Below, one piece after another: positions 23,799 through 32,483 of a stretch of DNA of 35,621 bases. Origin of the DNA: an uncultured Prevotella sp. (GTDB taxonomy: Bacteria; Bacteroidota; Bacteroidia; Bacteroidales; Bacteroidaceae). The stretch is taken from positions 1 through 35,621 of the forward strand of contig ONAK01000080.1 in NCBI GenBank assembly GCA_900315765.1, read 5' to 3'. Below the pieces are notes generated by a model, which saw only the letters and a program-made list of their open reading frames with translations, was not told the origin of the DNA and ran no database searches. The translations under genes were made by a program, and so were the position numbers. Within the stretch, counting starts at the first letter, position 1. Each line of letters starts with the position of its first letter.

Positions 23799-25580
23799 CT
23801 AAGCTTCGCGCTCGATCCAGGCGATAGTGTCACCCTGACGGATCTGCTGACCTGGTTTTACGCTGATATCTACAAGTTTGCCACCCATAGCAGCAGGGAT
23901 CTCTACAATCTCACCCCACTTTGTCTGCAGATAGCAGAATGGCTGACCTTCCTTATACTTCTGACCAATGAATGGCTCAACACATGGTGCGAGTACACCT
24001 TCGCCACCAAAGCCCCACATCAGCTGACCGGCCAATGGCGACTTAACAGCATCGGCCTTGGCGTGCTTAATAGCGTCGATCTCCTCCTGCGAAATCTTCT
24101 GACCGCCACCAAGCTTGGCATCCTTTGCCTTCTGGATATCAGCCAGGAGCTGCTTCTTAGCCTGACCACTGCGGAATGGGCGATACTGCTCTGGGTGCAT
24201 AGCCAACTCGAAGAGCTCTTCGTCGTCCTGTCCGTAGTCCCAACCGTTCTCGTCCATCTCCTTACGGAAGGTGTCGAGACTGTTCTCGAGCAGTGTGTGA
24301 GGATCGGCATCGGTAAACTTCAAGCCCTTCTTCTCAGCCAGTTCAACCAGCTCAGGAGCAATCGTTCCAGGCACCTTACCACTCTTACCAAGAATCATAC
24401 CCCAGATAGCGTCGTCCATCATGACATAACGACCCTTACCCTGCTCCATGGTGAGGAGGTTCATCAGAGCGATGTTCTTAGTGTACTGAGAGAATGGAGT
24501 TACCAGTGGGGGATATCCTACCTTAGGCCATACGTACTCTACCTCGTTGAAGAGCTTAACCAGCATATCGTCCATCGTGAGAGCACTCTCACCCTTCTTC
24601 TCGCGCTCCTTGTTGATCATCTTCTGGATAGGACCAAGATCGGCCATCATCGAACCCATCATACCACCAGGCAGACCGCAACCAAGCAGCAGTGATGACA
24701 TGTGCTTGTTAGCAGGGTTGATGAAGCAACCCAACCAGTCGTCGATGAACTCCTGAGTGAGTGTACGTGCCTGCATGTAGGCATTCATATCCAGATCGGC
24801 CACCTCGAAGCCCTCGTTCTTCAGCATAGAGCGAACCGAGATGATATCTGGGTGAACCTTACCCCACGACAGTGGCTCGATAGCGGTATCGATAACGTCG
24901 GCACCATTGTTACAAACCTCGAGGATAGATGCCATCGACAGGCCAGGACCAGAGTGACCGTGGTACTGAATGATGATGTCAGGATGCTTGGTCTTGATAG
25001 CCTTTGTAAGCGCACCCAGCATAGCTGGCTGTCCGATTCCGGCCATATCCTTCAAACAGATTTCCTCGGCACCAGCAGCAATCACCTCGTCGGCAATGGC
25101 AGCGTAGTACTCTACGGTGTGGACAGGTGATGTGGTGATACACAGCGTAGCCTGTGGTGTCATGCCACCCTCCTTGGCCCACTTGATACTTGGGATGATA
25201 TTACGTGTATCGTTCAGTCCGCAGAAGATACGGGTGATATCTACGCCCTGAGCGTGCTTTACCTTATACATCAGTGCACGAACATCGTCGGGCACAGGAT
25301 ACATACGGAGTGCGTTGAGACCACGGTCGAGCATGTGGGTCTTAATGCCTACCTCGTTGAATGGCTTACAGAAAGCACGTACAGCCAGGTTAGGATTCTC
25401 ACCAGCCATCAGGTTTACCTGTTCAAAGGCTCCACCGTTGGTTTCTACTCGGGCGAAACAGCCCATATCGATAATAGCAGGGGCAATGCGTTCCAGCTGG
25501 TCTTTACGAGGCTGAAACTTGCCTGAACTCTGCCACATGTCTCTGTAAACGAGACTAAATTGGATCTTCTTTTTTGCCAT
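23799..25580 (-). CDS. Carboxyltransferase-family protein (oxaloacetate decarboxylase alpha / pyruvate carboxylase B-like) without a biotin site
   Basis: 593 residues from ATG 25580; a longer in-frame start at 25634 is upstream of the promoter-like box. Residues 1-460 form the TIM-barrel carboxyltransferase domain: SLVYRDMWQSS, ETNGGAFEQVN, IFCGLNDTRNI, EICLKDMAGIG (Lys as in the metal-bridging position), IQYHGHSGPG with the HxH metal ligands. The end (525-593) is a biotinyl-like domain (SPLAGQLMW, FCYLQTKWGEIVEIPAA), but the canonical AMKM lysine motif is replaced by TKWG, and the catalytic TSQP-type segment reads SWGKVHP. It probably handles pyruvate/oxaloacetate chemistry in fermentation, but perhaps not as a biotin carrier (inference). 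Confidence 0.8.
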   Translation of the reverse strand: MAKKKIQFSLVYRDMWQSSGKFQPRKDQLERIAPAIIDMGCFARVETNGGAFEQVNLMAGENPNLAVRAFCKPFNEVGIKTHMLDRGLNALRMYPVPDDVRALMYKVKHAQGVDITRIFCGLNDTRNIIPSIKWAKEGGMTPQATLCITTSPVHTVEYYAAIADEVIAAGAEEICLKDMAGIGQPAMLGALTKAIKTKHPDIIIQYHGHSGPGLSMASILEVCNNGADVIDTAIEPLSWGKVHPDIISVRSMLKNEGFEVADLDMNAYMQARTLTQEFIDDWLGCFINPANKHMSSLLLGCGLPGGMMGSMMADLGPIQKMINKEREKKGESALTMDDMLVKLFNEVEYVWPKVGYPPLVTPFSQYTKNIALMNLLTMEQGKGRYVMMDDAIWGMILGKSGKVPGTIAPELVELAEKKGLKFTDADPHTLLENSLDTFRKEMDENGWDYGQDDEELFELAMHPEQYRPFRSGQAKKQLLADIQKAKDAKLGGGQKISQEEIDAIKHAKADAVKSPLAGQLMWGFGGEGVLAPCVEPFIGQKYKEGQPFCYLQTKWGEIVEIPAAMGGKLVDISVKPGQQIRQGDTIAWIEREA

Positions 25581-25611
25581 GTTTTTTAAGCTAATTTTCA
25601 AAATTTGAATG

Positions 25612-25619
25612 CAAATATA
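25612..25619 (-). promoter_or_regulatory. Probable promoter (-7 box) of the carboxyltransferase-like gene
   Basis: Minus-strand TATATTTG at 25619-25612, 31 bp before the ATG. No clear TTG element was found at the usual distance. Confidence 0.45.
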
Positions 25620-25845
25620 GCACTTTTTCTGCACATAGCGGCATCACCCCCTAGCCCCCTCTTCATAAGATGGGGTCTCGACCTATTCTCCAAACCTCTT
25701 TCCCAATCCCTGGGAACGAGGCTTAAATTGATTACGAGGGGAAACCCTCTCCATCAAAGTTTTGGTATGGCTCTCCAGCCTTTGCCCCTTCGGGGTTCGC
25801 CATTCCTTTCTTAATGGGGCTTTGCCCCAAACCCCTCATCAGAGA

Positions 25846-26052
25846 AAAAGAAAGTAATCCTCAAAACATTCCGCACGAGGAGGTCTTTAGAGGTATGCAA
25901 ATTCTTTGAATCGATATTGAGTCTCGGATTGCATCCGCAATCTGAGCAACGAAATACGAAATGCTGTTTGAGCGGAGCGAGTTCATTGAGTGATTTGAAG
26001 AATTTGTGTACCGGCCTCCGAGCCAGGACGTTTTGGGGATTACTTTCTTTTT
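25846..26052. repeat. Inverted repeat around a 175-bp non-coding segment
   Basis: AAAAAGAAAGTAATCC (25846-25861) and its exact complement (26037-26052) bracket a segment with no plausible gene. The whole 25581-26131 gap is otherwise non-coding; CTTAATGGGGCTTTGCCCC-like words just upstream also occur near 12653-12672. Confidence 0.7.
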
Positions 26053-26118
26053 CGACCAACTAGCAGTCTTTCGGTCAACTAGCAATCTTTCGACCAACTA
26101 GCAGTCTTTCGACCTACA
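26050..26118 (+). repeat. Tandem 19-bp repeat, three and a half units
   Basis: TTTCGACCAACTAGCAGTC at 26050-26068, variant at 26069-26087, again at 26088-26106, partial at 26107-26118. It begins inside the right arm of the inverted repeat and ends about 14 bp before queF's stop codon. Confidence 0.85.
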
Positions 26119-26131
26119 GCGAACTAACAAA

Positions 26132-26593
26132 TCATTTGAAAGTATGATTCATGAGGCGCTGCTCGGCTAGGGTTTCGTATTTTGTGCCGGGGCGACCGTA
26201 GTTGGCGTAAGGATAAATGCTGATACCACCACGAGGCGTGAAAAGTCCGATAACCTCGATATACTTAGGATCCATCAGCTTTACCAGATCCTTCATGATG
26301 ACATTCACACAATCCTCGTGGAAATCACCATGGTTGCGGAAGCTGAACAGATACAACTTCAGACTCTTACTCTCAACCATCCTCTCACCAGGGATATACA
26401 TGATCTTGATCTCAGCAAAATCAGGCTGACCAGTAATAGGACAAAGCGATGTAAACTCAGGACAGTTAAACTGCACCCAGTAATCATTGTCGGGATGCTT
26501 GTTGACAAACGTCTCCAACACCTCAGGCGCATAATCGCTCTTGTACTCCGTCTTCTTACCAAGCGCCTGCAAACCTTCTACCTCTCTGTTCAT
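26132..26593 (-). CDS. queF: NADPH-dependent 7-cyano-7-deazaguanine reductase
   Basis: 153 residues, the short (unimodular) QueF type. It reduces preQ0 to preQ1 with NADPH in the queuosine tRNA-modification pathway. Catalytic Cys51 in [13 protein letters not shown], Asp58 in the same motif and Glu93 in [10 protein letters not shown] match the B. subtilis enzyme's Cys55, Asp62 and Glu97. [15 protein letters not shown] is the family signature for substrate binding. Last gene of the rplY-pth operon run, overlapping the precursor transporter gene by 4 bp (ATGA). No queC or queE is nearby. Confidence 0.96.
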   Translation of the reverse strand: MNREVEGLQALGKKTEYKSDYAPEVLETFVNKHPDNDYWVQFNCPEFTSLCPITGQPDFAEIKIMYIPGERMVESKSLKLYLFSFRNHGDFHEDCVNVIMKDLVKLMDPKYIEVIGLFTPRGGISIYPYANYGRPGTKYETLAEQRLMNHTFK

Positions 26594-27285
26594 AGTTCCT
26601 TAACTTTAAATACATTATACGCAATATCGCGATCGAACACATCCTCGTGATCGTGCTTCTTGGTGAAGTTTACCACACGGATAGTTACAGGAAGCGCTAC
26701 GATTTCGTAGAGCGTCTTGAGTGTTACCTGCGTGATAACCAGCGATGGCATCTCCTCCCAGGGGATGACACCACCGAGTGCCAGCGGGAAGAAAATAATC
26801 GAGTCGGTAAGCTCGCCAAAGATGGTACTCATCACCGCACGCAGCGAGAAGTTCTTACCCTCAGAGTTAAGCTTCATCTTACTCATCACATAGGCATTGG
26901 TAAACGATCCAGCCAGGAAGGCAATGAACGATGCACCAGCGATACGGGGCGCCAGACCGAAGATCTGATGGAATCCCTCCTCACCATGCCAGTAAGGTGC
27001 ACCAGGAATCCAGTCGGCCACGGCACCAAACACCACAAACATAAAGTTCATGGCAAAGCCAAGCCAGATGAGCAGTCGGGTGCGACGGTATCCCCACACC
27101 TCACAAACCACATCGTTGATAATGTAACTCACTGGGAAAACGATCAATCCTGCAGTCATGTTAGCAGGTCCGAACGAAATCTGTTTTGTCTCCAACACGT
27201 TTGCCGTAATCAGGCATACGCAAAACAGTGTGCCGAAAAGCATGAACAGCACACTGATCTTCTGATTTTCTTTAAATTTTTCCAT
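26590..27285 (-). CDS. Queuosine precursor transporter (YhhQ/QPTR family)
   Basis: 231 residues with about six membrane segments, for example [20 protein letters not shown] and [40 protein letters not shown] is the conserved late motif. Proteins of this family import queuine, preQ1 or preQ0. The ATGA overlap with queF, which makes preQ1 from preQ0, suggests preQ0 as a substrate (inference). It follows the YrbG-type exchanger by 44 bp, with a small hairpin AGGGG/CCCCT at 27301-27320 between them. No preQ1 riboswitch seen. Confidence 0.88.
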   Translation of the reverse strand: MEKFKENQKISVLFMLFGTLFCVCLITANVLETKQISFGPANMTAGLIVFPVSYIINDVVCEVWGYRRTRLLIWLGFAMNFMFVVFGAVADWIPGAPYWHGEEGFHQIFGLAPRIAGASFIAFLAGSFTNAYVMSKMKLNSEGKNFSLRAVMSTIFGELTDSIIFFPLALGGVIPWEEMPSLVITQVTLKTLYEIVALPVTIRVVNFTKKHDHEDVFDRDIAYNVFKVKEL

Positions 27286-27329
27286 TTCTTGTTTTTTTAG
27301 AGGGGGTGTTCAAGTACCCCTGTTATTAA

Positions 27330-28322
27330 TTAAAGTAGATATAGCAACCACGCCATGTATCCCACGAAGGTAAGTATCAATACCCATCCCTCGCGGCGCG
27401 ACACATAGTACTTGGTGATGGCGAAAAGCCACATCAAGCCAATACTAATCAGCATCGTCATCAAGTCGACGATGGTGATACCCATGATGCGCAGAGGGTG
27501 AATCACTGCAGTAACACCGAGTATCAACAGAATGTTAAACACGTTCGAGCCAATGACATTACCAATCGCGATGGCCGAACGACCTTTATAAGCAGCAACT
27601 ACACTGGTGGCCAACTCAGGGAGCGATGTTCCTCCAGCCACAATGGTGAGGCCCACAATACTCTGACGGATACCGAAACGATGAGCCACATAGGTAGCTG
27701 AATCGACAAACAGATTACTTCCGCCAATAAGACATGCCAGTCCGACGACTATCCAAGTCAGATTACGCCACAGGTGCGAGTAGTCGCGAGGCTCTTTTAC
27801 TGGCTCAACGCCAAGCTCTTCCTCACGCAACTTCAACTGTCCCGAATTAATAGCCATACGGAAAGTATAGAACATGAAGGCCATAAAACCTACCAGGAGT
27901 ATCAGACCGTCCTGGCGACTGATTTCATTGCCCCAAAGGTGAGGTGAGCTCATGTCATCGAAGCACAGAATAAAGAACAACAGCGATGCTACGATGGCAA
28001 AGGGAATATCCTTCTTCACCGTGTCGGGTGCCACTGCTATGGGAGCCACTGCCGCCGAACAACCCACTATCAGCAGGGTGTTGAATATATTCGAACCAAT
28101 CACGTTACCTACGGCCAGATCGGATGTACCTTTCAAGGCCGACACCAGACTGACGAACAACTCGGGTGCCGATGTACCTGCAGCCACGATGGTAAGTCCG
28201 ATAACAATCTCGGGCACGCGCATGCCGCGAGCCAGCGACGAGGCACCCTCAGTAAGGCGGTCGGCTCCCCAGATGACTAGCGCCACGCCAATGATGATGA
28301 ATCCGATGTTAAGCAGTGTCAT
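27330..28322 (-). CDS. yrbG: Calcium/sodium antiporter, YrbG type
   Basis: 330 residues. Two inverted alpha repeats of the NCX superfamily, each with the ion-binding motif: AAGTSAPELFVS with AVGNVIGSNIFNTLLIVG (first) and AGGTSLPELATS with AIGNVIGSNVFNILLILG (second). About ten membrane segments; the glutamates in APEL and LPEL bind cation. Family members exchange Ca2+ or Na+ across the inner membrane. Sits 18 bp after the Hsp15 gene, within the rplY-pth operon-like run. Role is probably ion homeostasis. Confidence 0.9.
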   Translation of the reverse strand: MTLLNIGFIIIGVALVIWGADRLTEGASSLARGMRVPEIVIGLTIVAAGTSAPELFVSLVSALKGTSDLAVGNVIGSNIFNTLLIVGCSAAVAPIAVAPDTVKKDIPFAIVASLLFFILCFDDMSSPHLWGNEISRQDGLILLVGFMAFMFYTFRMAINSGQLKLREEELGVEPVKEPRDYSHLWRNLTWIVVGLACLIGGSNLFVDSATYVAHRFGIRQSIVGLTIVAGGTSLPELATSVVAAYKGRSAIAIGNVIGSNVFNILLILGVTAVIHPLRIMGITIVDLMTMLISIGLMWLFAITKYYVSRREGWVLILTFVGYMAWLLYLL

Positions 28323-28340
28323 AACCTCTTTCCAGTTTTT

Positions 28341-28721
28341 TTACTCCATTTCGCTAATAAACGCATCGAGACTGCGGCGGTCTTTCTTTGTAGGACGACC
28401 AGTGCCGCGCGCACGATCCACAAATCCGCTAATGCGGGTCATCTCCAGCAGTTCGTACTGCTCGGGAGCAGTCACATTCTCGTATATCTCAGGCAGAAGC
28501 TTTGCACCTACTCGCTGTTCGATAGTCTTAAGAATCTTGAACGAGTAAGTGATGGGCGGTTTGCGCACACTGACGGTCTCGCCAACCTTCACCATGCGCG
28601 AAGGTTTTACGTTCACCCCCTCGATGGTTACGCGCCCGTTCTTACAGGCATCGGCGGCTATCGTGCGCGTCTTGAAGATTCGCGCAGCCCACAGCCATTT
28701 ATCGATTCTTGCCTCTTCCAT
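28341..28721 (-). CDS. hslR: S4-domain RNA-binding protein of the Hsp15 family
   Basis: 126 residues from ATG 28721; a TTG one codon earlier is less likely. S4 RNA-binding domain at residues 4-65 (ARIDKWLWAARIFKTRTIA, GRVTIEGVNVKPSRMVKVG), followed by a basic C-terminal tail (GTGRPTKKDRRSLDAFI). Hsp15 rescues stalled 50S subunits bearing peptidyl-tRNA in E. coli; the location after pth fits ribosome rescue. 24 bp downstream of pth's stop. Confidence 0.88.
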   Translation of the reverse strand: MEEARIDKWLWAARIFKTRTIAADACKNGRVTIEGVNVKPSRMVKVGETVSVRKPPITYSFKILKTIEQRVGAKLLPEIYENVTAPEQYELLEMTRISGFVDRARGTGRPTKKDRRSLDAFISEME

Positions 28722-28745
28722 CAATTATGAATTATGAATTGTGAA

Positions 28746-29318
28746 TTATTTCTTACCCAGCTTGTTATACTGGTTCATCGTCAAGTCGATGCCTGCCAGC
28801 ACAAAGCTCTTAATGATCTCGCAGGCGGTATCGATGCTGGGTTGGAGTGTTTTCATATCCTCCTCGTCGTACTTTCCGAGCACCCAGTCGACCTGCATGC
28901 CGCGTGGAAAATCGTTTCCAATACCCATACGCAGACGAGCGTAGTTCTGACCGATCAACTGCTGAATATGCCCCAGTCCGTTGTGACCGCCGTTAGAACC
29001 TCCAGCCTTCAGGCGGAATGCACCCAGAGGCAGCGCCACATCGTCGCTGATAACCAGCAACCGGCTCTGATCTATCTTCTCCTGATTCAACCAATAACGC
29101 ACGGCATTACCACTCAGATTCATGTAGGTAGACGGTTTGAGCAGTATCACCTTGCGCCCCTTGAGCGATGTCTCGGCCACAAAGCCATAGCGCTTGTCGG
29201 CAAAAACAATATTGGATGCCTTAGCAAAAGCATCCAATACCATAAAGCCTGTATTGTGGCGGGTGTTCTCGTACTCGTCGCCGATATTTCCCAAGCCAAC
29301 AATCAAGTACTTATCCAT
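28746..29318 (-). CDS. pth: Peptidyl-tRNA hydrolase
   Basis: 190 residues. It frees tRNA from prematurely released peptidyl-tRNA. Catalytic and binding residues are in place: Asn11 (GLGNIG), His21 (NTRHNTGF), Asp93 (ISDDVALP) and Asn113 (GGHNGLGH); [10 protein letters not shown] and [13 protein letters not shown] are the family motifs. Cytoplasmic. It follows rplY by 19 bp, the usual order in many bacteria (rplY-pth). Confidence 0.97.
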   Translation of the reverse strand: MDKYLIVGLGNIGDEYENTRHNTGFMVLDAFAKASNIVFADKRYGFVAETSLKGRKVILLKPSTYMNLSGNAVRYWLNQEKIDQSRLLVISDDVALPLGAFRLKAGGSNGGHNGLGHIQQLIGQNYARLRMGIGNDFPRGMQVDWVLGKYDEEDMKTLQPSIDTACEIIKSFVLAGIDLTMNQYNKLGKK

Positions 29319-29337
29319 TCACTGCGGAATTAGATAA

Positions 29338-29937
29338 TTACTGATTAGCCTCGGCAGCAGCAGCTGAACGAGAAGCACGTGTAGCCTTAACTGAGCATAC
29401 AACAACCTGAGCAGGAGTAGCAATCTGCAGACCATCGAAGTTCAGCTCAGCTACCTTGATAGCCTTACCAAGCTTCAGCTCGGTTACGTCAACATTCAGA
29501 ACCTCAGGAATCTGCTTGTAAGGAGCTGTAACGTTCAGTGTGCGAACAGCCTGGCTCAGACGACCACCATCGCGAACACCCTGAGCGTGACCAACGAGCT
29601 TAACAGGGATACCAATTGTGATTGGCTTCTCCTCGCTTACCTCATAGAAGTCAACGTGCATCAGTGCATCTGTTGTTGGGTGGAACTGAAGCTCCTTCAT
29701 TACTGCCTTGTGAGCCTCGCCGTCGATGGTGATGTTTACAACGTAAACGTCGGGTGAATAAACTACGCGACGGAGCTGAGCTGCTGGAATGGCGAATGCC
29801 AAAGCCTCAGGTGCACCGTTCTCACCCTTCTTCTCACCATAAAGGTTACAAGGTACAAGACCTTCCTTACGCATTTCCTTGCTGGCCTTCTTGCCAGTTG
29901 TGGCACGCTTCTGACCACTTACGCTAATTTCTTTCAT
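29338..29937 (-). CDS. rplY: 50S ribosomal protein L25 / general stress protein Ctc
   Basis: 199 residues: N-terminal L25 domain (1-95; SGQKRATTGKKASKEMRKEG, VPCNLYG) that binds 5S rRNA, and the C-terminal TL5/Ctc domain (96-180; HVDFYEVSEEKPITIGIPV, VNVDVTELKLGKAIKVAELN), plus an Ala-rich tail. The Ctc form with the extra domain is standard in Bacteroidetes. First gene of the minus-strand operon, with its own promoter divergent from nusB. Confidence 0.96.
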   Translation of the reverse strand: MKEISVSGQKRATTGKKASKEMRKEGLVPCNLYGEKKGENGAPEALAFAIPAAQLRRVVYSPDVYVVNITIDGEAHKAVMKELQFHPTTDALMHVDFYEVSEEKPITIGIPVKLVGHAQGVRDGGRLSQAVRTLNVTAPYKQIPEVLNVDVTELKLGKAIKVAELNFDGLQIATPAQVVVCSVKATRASRSAAAAEANQ

Positions 29938-30030
29938 AATTTGTGTTACTCTAAATTAAGTTGTTAAAAAATAAGTTTTGCTTAATTCGCCATCACACGA
30001 ATCCGGACATACCTATCCGAAAAAGCGGTG

Positions 30031-30060
30031 CAAAGGTACTACTTTTTTTCAAATCAACAA
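30031..30060 (-). promoter_or_regulatory. Promoter of rplY operon
   Basis: Minus strand: TTG at 30060-30058, 19-bp spacer, TACCTTTG at 30038-30031. About 94 bp before the ATG at 29937. Confidence 0.75.
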
Positions 30061-30098
30061 AATATTTGGCTAAAAAACCTCAATTTTCTGCGTTTTTC

Positions 30099-30129
30099 TT
30101 GCAGATTTGGCTTTTTATTAGTATTTTTG
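30099..30129 (+). promoter_or_regulatory. Promoter of the nusB operon
   Basis: TTG at 30099-30101, 20-bp spacer, TATTTTTG at 30122-30129. The -7 box is 75 bp before the NusB ATG at 30205, which excludes the longer in-frame start at 30028. Confidence 0.7.
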
Positions 30130-30204
30130 CACCCGATTATGCGCTTACTAACAGCGCGCTATATAATATATAAGGTAAAAAAAAGAATAAAAACATCAAG
30201 TGAG

Positions 30205-31191
30205 ATGATTAACAGAGAAATTATTAGAATCAAGATTGTTCAGTTAACCTATGCTTACTATCAAAACGGTAACAAGAACATCGACACGGCTGAAAAAGAG
30301 TTGTTTTTCAGTCTCTCGAAAGCTTATGACCTCTACAACTACATGCTGGCGCTTATGGTGGCAGTTAATAAGGAAGCAACACGCCGCAACGAGGTGCTTG
30401 TGCAGCGAGCTAAGCGCGAGGGTACAGCCGAACCATCACAGAAATTTGTATTAAACCGTTTTGCTATCCAGCTGGCCGAGAATATTCAGCTCAACGAGTT
30501 TATGAGCACACAGAAAAGCGGATGGGACGAGAATGCCTCATTCGTATCATCACTGCTGGAGAAGATTGAGCAGAGCGATATCTATCAGGATTACATGAAC
30601 AGTACCGACGACAACTACGACGCCGACCGCGAGCTCTGGCGCAAGTTGTATCGCACATTCATACAGGACAACGACGAGATCGACTCTATCCTGGAGGACA
30701 TGAGCCTCTACTGGAATGACGACAAGACCATCGTCGACACCTTTGTGCTGAAGACCATCAAGCGCTTCGACGAGCAGAACGGCGCTAAGCAGGAGCTGCT
30801 GCAGGAGTGGGACAGCGAAGAGGAGAAGGACTTTGCACGCAAGATATTCCGTGCTGCCATCCTGAACGCCGACGAGTATCAGCGCGCCATGAGCGAGGCT
30901 TCGCGCAACTGGGACTTCTCACGACTGGCATTCATGGATATCATCCTGATGCAGATTGCCATCGCTGAGATGATGACACTACCGAACATCCCCATCAGCG
31001 TAACCATCAACGAGTATGTTGAGATCGCTAAGTTCTACTCTACCCCAAAGAGTGCCGGCTACATCAACGGTATGCTTGATGCCATCGCTCGCAATCTGGT
31101 TGAGAGCGGACGCCTGGCTAAGTTCATCGAACCTAAAAAAGACAAGAAAGATTATAAACCCAAAAAACAATTAACTCAGAAAAATGACTAG
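30205..31191 (+). CDS. nusB: Transcription antitermination factor NusB, long Bacteroidetes form
   Basis: 328 residues from ATG 30205; frame upstream of it crosses the promoter. The NusB domain, which binds boxA RNA with NusE to prevent early termination in rRNA operons, is at the C-terminus (about 215-305: ARKIFRAAILNADEYQRAMS, WDFSRLAFMDIILMQIAIAE, VTINEYVEIAKFYSTPKSAGYING). The first 210 residues are an extra helical extension, common in the phylum but absent from the 139-residue E. coli protein. The end is lysine-rich. The stop overlaps the yajC start by 8 bp. Confidence 0.92.
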   Translation: MINREIIRIKIVQLTYAYYQNGNKNIDTAEKELFFSLSKAYDLYNYMLALMVAVNKEATRRNEVLVQRAKREGTAEPSQKFVLNRFAIQLAENIQLNEFMSTQKSGWDENASFVSSLLEKIEQSDIYQDYMNSTDDNYDADRELWRKLYRTFIQDNDEIDSILEDMSLYWNDDKTIVDTFVLKTIKRFDEQNGAKQELLQEWDSEEEKDFARKIFRAAILNADEYQRAMSEASRNWDFSRLAFMDIILMQIAIAEMMTLPNIPISVTINEYVEIAKFYSTPKSAGYINGMLDAIARNLVESGRLAKFIEPKKDKKDYKPKKQLTQKND

Positions 31192-31498
31192 TATCGTATT
31201 GGCTGCACAGGCAGCACAGGGAGGCGGAATGAGTATGATTATCATGATGGTAGCTATCTTTGCCATTATGTGGTTCTTCATGATTCGTCCGCAGCAGAAG
31301 AAGCAGAAGGAAATCCAGAAGTTCCAGAACGAGCTTACTGAGGGTACCGAGGTTGTAACAGGCGGTGGTATCCACGGCACAGTAAAGAGCGTAGATCTGG
31401 CTAAGAACACCGTTGACGTGAAGATTGCACGCGACGTGGTGGTTACTGTCGAGAAGACTTCTGTTTACAAAGACATGGCGAGCACCATTCAGAAATAA
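31184..31498 (+). CDS. yajC: YajC, Sec translocon accessory subunit
   Basis: 104 residues: short N-terminal part, one membrane helix (MIIMMVAIFAIMWFFMI, 18-34), then the signature RPQQKKQKEIQKF and the soluble domain (LTEGTEVVTGGGIHGTVKSV). It joins SecDF and SecYEG at the inner membrane to aid export. Overlaps nusB by 8 bp, followed by the YbbR-like gene after 4 bp. Confidence 0.95.
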   Translation: MTSIVLAAQAAQGGGMSMIIMMVAIFAIMWFFMIRPQQKKQKEIQKFQNELTEGTEVVTGGGIHGTVKSVDLAKNTVDVKIARDVVVTVEKTSVYKDMASTIQK

Positions 31499-31502
31499 GT
31501 AA

Positions 31503-32483
31503 ATGAAGATACCGGGAATACTGCGAATCATCAAAAAATTCCTTTTTAGCCGAGCTAATAAGGAGTTCGTGGTATTCATTTTCTTTTTGGCGCTATCAGG
31601 CATCTTCTGGCTGTTCACTACGCTCAACCAGGTCTACGAGTACGAGTTCAACATCCCCGTTTCGGTGGTTGGCGTGCCTAAGAACGCCGTGCTTACCAGC
31701 GAGGAGACCGACACGGTACGCATGACCATACGCGACAAAGGTATCACCCTTCTTACTTATATGTATGGCGACATACTGAAGAAGGTGAACGTTAGCTTTA
31801 AGAACTACTCGAAGAGCAACGGCACGGGTGTTATCACAGCATCCGAGCTGCAGAAGCTGGTTTACCAGCAACTGGCTAACGGTTCGCGCATAACAAGCGT
31901 TAAACCCGACAAGCTGGAGTTCTACTACAACTACGGTGCCAAGAAAAAGGTGCCTGTACGCTGGAGCGGGCGCGTGATTCCTGAAGAGATGTTCTTCATC
32001 TCGCGCGTGGCTTATCAGCCCGACAGCATCACCATCTACGCATCGCACGAGAAGCTCGACAGTATCAACGTGGTTTACACCGAGCAGTTGAACTACGCCA
32101 ACTTCCGCGACACGCTTACAGCCGACTGCGAGCTGGATAAGATTAAAGGCGTGAAGATGGTACCCGACCACACAAAGGTGACGTTCTTTACCGATGTACT
32201 TACCGAGGAACAGATAGAGGGTGTACCCATCAAGGCTGTCAACATGCCTGTTGGTAAGCATCTCCGCACATTCCCCGCCAAAATCAACATCAGCTTCGTT
32301 ACAGGTGTCAGCGTGTATCGTAATCTCAAACCTACCGACTTTGTGGTCATAGCCGATTACAACGAGATTATCAATCACCCCACCGAGAAGTGCCACATCT
32401 ATCTTAAGAGTGTGCCTCGCGGCATTTCAAGAGCACGACTTGAGATAAGCATGGTCGACTATCTGATAGAAGACGTAGAATGA
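31503..32483 (+). CDS. YbbR-domain membrane-anchored protein
   Basis: 326 residues: basic N-terminus, one membrane helix (FVVFIFFLALSGIFWLF, 22-38), then periplasmic beta-domains of the YbbR type (VYEYEFNIPVSVVGVP; AKKKVPVRWSGRVIPEEMFF; EQIEGVPIKAVNMPVGKHL). In other bacteria YbbR acts with cyclic-di-AMP cyclase DisA; whether this holds here is unknown. Four bp after yajC and overlapping coaE by 4 bp (ATGA). Confidence 0.85.
   Translation: MKIPGILRIIKKFLFSRANKEFVVFIFFLALSGIFWLFTTLNQVYEYEFNIPVSVVGVPKNAVLTSEETDTVRMTIRDKGITLLTYMYGDILKKVNVSFKNYSKSNGTGVITASELQKLVYQQLANGSRITSVKPDKLEFYYNYGAKKKVPVRWSGRVIPEEMFFISRVAYQPDSITIYASHEKLDSINVVYTEQLNYANFRDTLTADCELDKIKGVKMVPDHTKVTFFTDVLTEEQIEGVPIKAVNMPVGKHLRTFPAKINISFVTGVSVYRNLKPTDFVVIADYNEIINHPTEKCHIYLKSVPRGISRARLEISMVDYLIEDVE

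Noticed and set aside
23799-24010. Biotin attachment site in the C-terminal domain
   Set aside because: The fold is similar, but the AMKM motif is absent and the nearby lysine is shifted by one residue, so no biotin site is claimed.
25811-26097. Two overlapping minus-strand frames in the 25.6-26.1 kb gap
   Set aside because: They lie within the inverted-repeat segment, have no promoter or domain and look like translations of a dispersed repeat.
26050-26118. CRISPR array
   Set aside because: The 19-bp units are adjacent with no spacers and there are no cas genes.
27286-27329. preQ1 riboswitch upstream of the queuosine transporter
   Set aside because: The gap is only 44 bp and shows a simple hairpin; none of the C-rich loop and A-rich tail arrangement was seen.
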